Part shown: one piece after another, positions 18,305-21,606 of the stretch | Numbering within the stretch: the first letter of the stretch is position 1 | How the letters are laid out: every line of letters begins with the position of its first letter | Assembly: GCA_040143965.1 (NCBI GenBank) | Contig: JASJQH010007076.1 | Coordinates: forward strand, 1-21,606 | Reading direction: 5' to 3' | DNA length: 21,606 nt | Source: Basidiobolus ranarum | Taxonomy: Eukaryota; Basidiobolomycota; Basidiobolomycetes; Basidiobolales | The notes under the pieces: generated by a model | What the model was told of the DNA's origin: nothing | The model's input: the letters and a program-made list of their open reading frames with translations, nothing else | The model's database searches: none | Made by a program: the position numbers and the translations under genes

Positions 18305-19443
18305 ATATTTCTCCCTAAATAATTTCAATAAAAACCACTAAGAAGGTATGGAAAGCCTTGGAAGACACCTACCAAACAAACTCTCCTACCAATAAGATCT
18401 TTTTAGAAAGACAATTCTTTAACTTAAATATAAAGCCAGGAGAAGACATTAAATATCCAAATAACAAAGTCACTATTTTAGTGGATGAAAAGCAATTCAT
18501 TGAAGTACCTACTATTTATCAGGACATTGTAGTTACATTCCTGGATAGCTGGCTACATGAGTTTCAGTGCCTAGTTGTTGCTCTAGAATCAAGAACTGAC
18601 AATTTTACCTTAAATTGTGTATTTGTCAGACTCCTGTAAAAGAATTGGAAAAGAAGAAAAATATACAAAATCTGTAAATGTGGTTATAATAGAAGATCAC
18701 TTGCTCATATCTGCTCTATCTATGACTACTAATAGGGATCCTCAGATATGGTATATTGTCACTGTAGCATCTCAACATTTTATAAATATAAGATGTTTGC
18801 TTGTGGATTATCAAGAAATCCTAATTAGAAATGTTTCATAGGAGATGGCCTTACACAGAATGCCCTTTGAATGGCATCAACTCAAACCAATTTAACTGGT
18901 GCTTCTGAGGACAAAGTGTATACTGTTAAAAGCATACTACATGTTCCAGATATTGCCAAGAATTTGATATCTATATGCAAGGCCACCTAAGAAGGGCTAG
19001 GATTTATTTTGATAAGTCAGAATGCACCAACACTGATGAAAATGGGAGATATTTACCTTCAGGAGAAAAGGATTGGAACTTATACAAGTTTACATATAAT
19101 CCAAGGGGTTTATGTACAAATATAAGTTGTTCCAATCAAGAAAATATTTGATTATGGCAAAGAGGTTGGGCTGTATATGACTTAATGATTTGTGCAAAAT
19201 GATCAAAAATTGCCTAATTTCTGGAATTCAAATTATCCCCTCCAACTAAAATGGATATTTGTGAGGGCTTGTATATTGAAAAAAGCCAGGCAACTGTTCA
19301 AGAGCTGTGGCTTAATCAAATCTGTTAAAAAACCAGATGTAATTCATTGAGATTTGTGTGGACCTATGAAAAATTTATCTTTAGATGGAAATGGTACTCA
19401 ATCACATTTGTTGCTGCTTATAATGTTGAAGTATTTAAGAGCC

Positions 19444-19771
19444 TGTTGGAAGTGGCTTGGAGAATTAGAGGAATTGGTGGTTTTCACTTGTTGATTTATT
19501 GAGTAGAAAGTTGACTTTTATAGTTTTGTCAAGATGTAAACAAGCTAACATGTAGAATATGTTAAGGAAGGTCCCAGGAACATGTGCGCAAAGTTTGAGG
19601 CTTCTAGCACAAGTTTGAAAAATCTATATATCTGAGAACTTCTAAGTTGGTGTCAATATTCTAAGTAAATTCCGATTGAGAATAATTGGTAATCTCTTAG
19701 TGAAATATAAGATAACTGAATACTAAGCTATATATGACTATATAGGTGTTTAGGCAATGCTAATTTCAACA
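19444..19771 (+). repeat. Right LTR of the copia-type element
   Basis: The most complete of three LTR copies, 328 nt, beginning TGTTGG and ending CAACA, thus with the usual TG...CA ends. It serves as the reference for the other two. No clear target-site duplication is visible. Confidence 0.85.
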
Positions 19772-20307
19772 CCATTTAGAAATCCACTCGATGTATCAAT
19801 GAGAAATTACTTATTTCCCACGTAAATATATTAGTGAGGGTCAACCTTAACTGGGGCGAAGGTTCTTGATCGAAACCAATGAGCAGATCTACCTGTAATT
19901 GTACGTGGAAATATTTTTATTCAGAACACAAAATATGGGTCACTAATATATCATGGTTTAATCAAATACGTATAATAAAGAAAAACACTACTATTGAGTA
20001 CGGAAAAGGATTATTCCTTAATGCGAAATAGGGAAATTTTGTGAAGTGATGAAAATTAACGTTTACCAAGTGATATTAAGTAGGTGGTCAACCCTTTTAC
20101 ATACCAATAAAAAAGTATGCTAAACTAAGAACAAGAAATTACGAGGGCAATCCATATCTTCGGTATAGTGGACAAAATGGAATTTGCTATTCCAAATAAT
20201 AAATGATCTTACTAGAGGTCAATTTGAGTGGAGATGTATATGTATAAGTGATGCGTGCGAGGAAGAATTGATTTGGATAGCACAGTATTCAGAATCAACA
20301 TTAGATT
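19772..20307. other. Intergenic, 3' flank of serine dehydratase gene
   Basis: 536 nt between the retroelement and the stop codon of the minus-strand serine dehydratase gene. AT-rich, without a recognised gene. A minus-strand AATAAA near 19916-19921 is the only canonical poly(A) hexamer noticed, and at about 390 nt it is rather distant. Confidence 0.5.
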
Positions 20308-21606
20308 TTAACAGACTGGAACATTTACCGCCAAGCCACCTTGACTGGTTTCCTTATATTTGCTTTGCATATCCAAGCCAGTTTGTCTCATACTCTCAAT
20401 AACTTGGTCGAGAGTTACACGATGAAGACCATCACCATTCAGCGCTAACTGGGCTGCGGTGACGGCCTTCACAGCACCAAGAGCATTTCTTTCGATGCAA
20501 GGAATTTGTACAAGTCCATCGATAGGATCACAGGTTAATCCCAAGTTATGTTCCATACCAATCTCTGCTGCATTTTCTACTTGCTCAACTGTACCGCCCA
20601 TAACTGCGGCAAAACCTGCGGCAGACATCGAGCAGGCAACACCAACTTCTCCTTGACAACCGACTTCTGCGGCACTGATACTAGCGCCTCTCTTGTACAA
20701 CATACCAATGGCTGCTGAGGTCAATAAGAATTCCATAACATCCTTCTCTGGGTCATCAGATATGAATTCCAGATAGTACTTCAGTACAGCGGGAATGACA
20801 CCACTGGCACCGTTAGTTGGTGCGGTAACTACACGACCTCCAGCAGCATTTTCTTCGTTCACCGCAATGGCATAGACTGATAGATAGTCTAAAGCTGGAA
20901 GAGATAAGCGCTTTGGTGTTCTACGGGGAAGATACACTCTACTTAATCCAGTTTCAGATGTACTATTTTCGGTGTTTGCGGTAAGAGATTCCTCTTTGCT
21001 TGGCTCGGATGCTATCGATGAGGAACTATATCCAACGGAGTTGTTATTATAAAGACCGCGAAGGAGCTTTTTATAGAGACTAGGTGCTCTTCTCTTGGCG
21101 GACAATCTTCCAGGAAGATACTCTTCGTTACTGAGGCAACCATTTTTGATTGAGAAGTCCATTGTATTCCAGATGGCAAACAACTGAGCTTTGATTTCTT
21201 CAGGTGTTCTCCATTGAAGTTCGTTCTCATAAACGACTTGGGCAACCGTCATGTTTTGCTTGCGACATACTTCGAGCAAATCCTCCGCATTGGTAAAAGG
21301 TAATGCAGCAATAACCAAATCCTGGTTCTTACGCTCGTCATCACCAGCTACCATAGAAGAAGATTCTTTAACATCTTTGAAGTAAACGTTTTGTCCATGA
21401 GCAACGTGAGTAGCTTCGTTAACTACGAAACCTCCACCAATTGAGAAATACTCGTTTGTCGCAAGCATATCACCATTCTCGTCGAAAACAGTGAAGCGCA
21501 TTCCATTAGGATGTTGAGGGAGTGACTCGAAATAATGGAAAACTAATTGGTTTGTAGGGTCGATGTTGAGATTTTGAGTACCATTAATGGCGGTGGTTTT
21601 GTTCTC
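20308..21606 (-). CDS. Iron-sulfur L-serine dehydratase (5' partial)
   Basis: Deaminates L-serine to pyruvate and ammonia with a 4Fe-4S cluster. It is related to bacterial single-chain SdaA enzymes and is not the PLP type common in eukaryotes. The frame is open from the window edge to the TAA at 20308-20310 and gives 432 visible residues; the N-terminus lies outside. The signature [23 protein letters not shown] is present. The cysteine motifs are E-V-G-C-Q-G-E and [19 protein letters not shown]. Cysteines at visible residues 317, 359, 370 and the very last residue 432 keep spacings of 42, 11 and 62, the same as I recall for the Legionella enzyme (343, 385, 396, 458). A Ser/Thr-rich segment of about 40 extra residues (about 20887-21060) interrupts the usual linker before the catalytic domain. 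No intron is visible here. Confidence 0.93.
   Translation of the reverse strand, partial: ENKTTAINGTQNLNIDPTNQLVFHYFESLPQHPNGMRFTVFDENGDMLATNEYFSIGGGFVVNEATHVAHGQNVYFKDVKESSSMVAGDDERKNQDLVIAALPFTNAEDLLEVCRKQNMTVAQVVYENELQWRTPEEIKAQLFAIWNTMDFSIKNGCLSNEEYLPGRLSAKRRAPSLYKKLLRGLYNNNSVGYSSSSIASEPSKEESLTANTENSTSETGLSRVYLPRRTPKRLSLPALDYLSVYAIAVNEENAAGGRVVTAPTNGASGVIPAVLKYYLEFISDDPEKDVMEFLLTSAAIGMLYKRGASISAAEVGCQGEVGVACSMSAAGFAAVMGGTVEQVENAAEIGMEHNLGLTCDPIDGLVQIPCIERNALGAVKAVTAAQLALNGDGLHRVTLDQVIESMRQTGLDMQSKYKETSQGGLAVNVPVC

Larger units (their letters stand above)
17636..19771 (+). mobile_element. Old broken Ty1/copia-type LTR retroelement
   Basis: An LTR element of about 2.1 kb on the plus strand. 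The left LTR (17636-17864, partial) and right LTR (19444-19771, starting TGTTGG and ending CAACA) flank an internal part. That part shows copia-type gag similarity (UBN2-like, clearest at about 18340-18640), a protease-like stretch, a segment around 18930-18980 with the conserved proline/asparagine motif seen before integrase, and the beginning of an integrase-like region. No reverse transcriptase or RNase H is recognisable. It is broken by many changes and cannot be autonomous. By eye the two LTRs differ at roughly one base in seven or eight where they align, so it is old. A tRNA-like sequence lies within it at 18232-18304. Confidence 0.85.

Noticed and set aside
17045-19782. Shared 11-mer CCATTTAGAAA at 17046 and just after the right LTR at 19772, as a possible target-site duplication
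   Set aside because: The left copy lies about 270 nt outside the inverted LTR, the length is unusual for copia duplications (typically 5 bp), and 11-mer matches are expected by chance in AT-rich DNA of this size.

Overview
The window looks like nuclear DNA of an AT-rich, early-diverging filamentous fungus, most likely in or near Mucoromycota. This is inferred from gene families and splicing, because no rRNA marker is present. Genes carry short introns (53-99 nt) with GTAAGT-like donors and CTAAC/CTAAT branch points. The standard genetic code fits every conserved protein.

Layout: (1) 1-792, no gene recognised. (2) 793-1509 (-), a single-exon Tubby-C/LURP1-like protein with a PPPY motif. (3) 1585-4205, long intergenic stretch. 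(4) 4206-5126 (-), a four-exon secreted alpha-carbonic anhydrase with complete zinc ligands. (5) 6347-6419 (-), tRNA-Arg(UCG). (6) 6910-14217 (+), a three-exon giant F-box/LRR protein of about 2,382 residues, with an acidic repeat array of about 1,400 residues in one 7.0-kb exon. (7) 14387-15183 (-), a four-exon Dap1/MAPR cytochrome b5-like haem protein, convergent with the F-box gene. (8) 15529-15920 (-), two-exon 60S acidic ribosomal protein P1. (9) 17316-19771, an old broken Ty1/copia-type element, with one extra LTR head-to-head against its left end and a decayed tRNA-like sequence inside it. (10) 20308-21606 (-), iron-sulfur L-serine dehydratase, cut by the right window edge at its N-terminus.

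The genes do not form one pathway; this is an ordinary fungal neighbourhood of housekeeping genes, one remarkable gene and a retroelement fossil. The best candidate for something undescribed is the F-box/LRR protein. An SCF-type head and leucine-rich repeats are joined to a Glu-rich array in which Ile-Asp-His/Gln units give way to Phe-x-Tyr units, and a Phe-x-Tyr spacing continues into the non-repetitive tail. The array holds large internal duplications, so its length is probably variable. The serine dehydratase is also notable: its four cysteines have the spacing known for the tail-in-mouth bacterial enzyme, including a cysteine as last residue.
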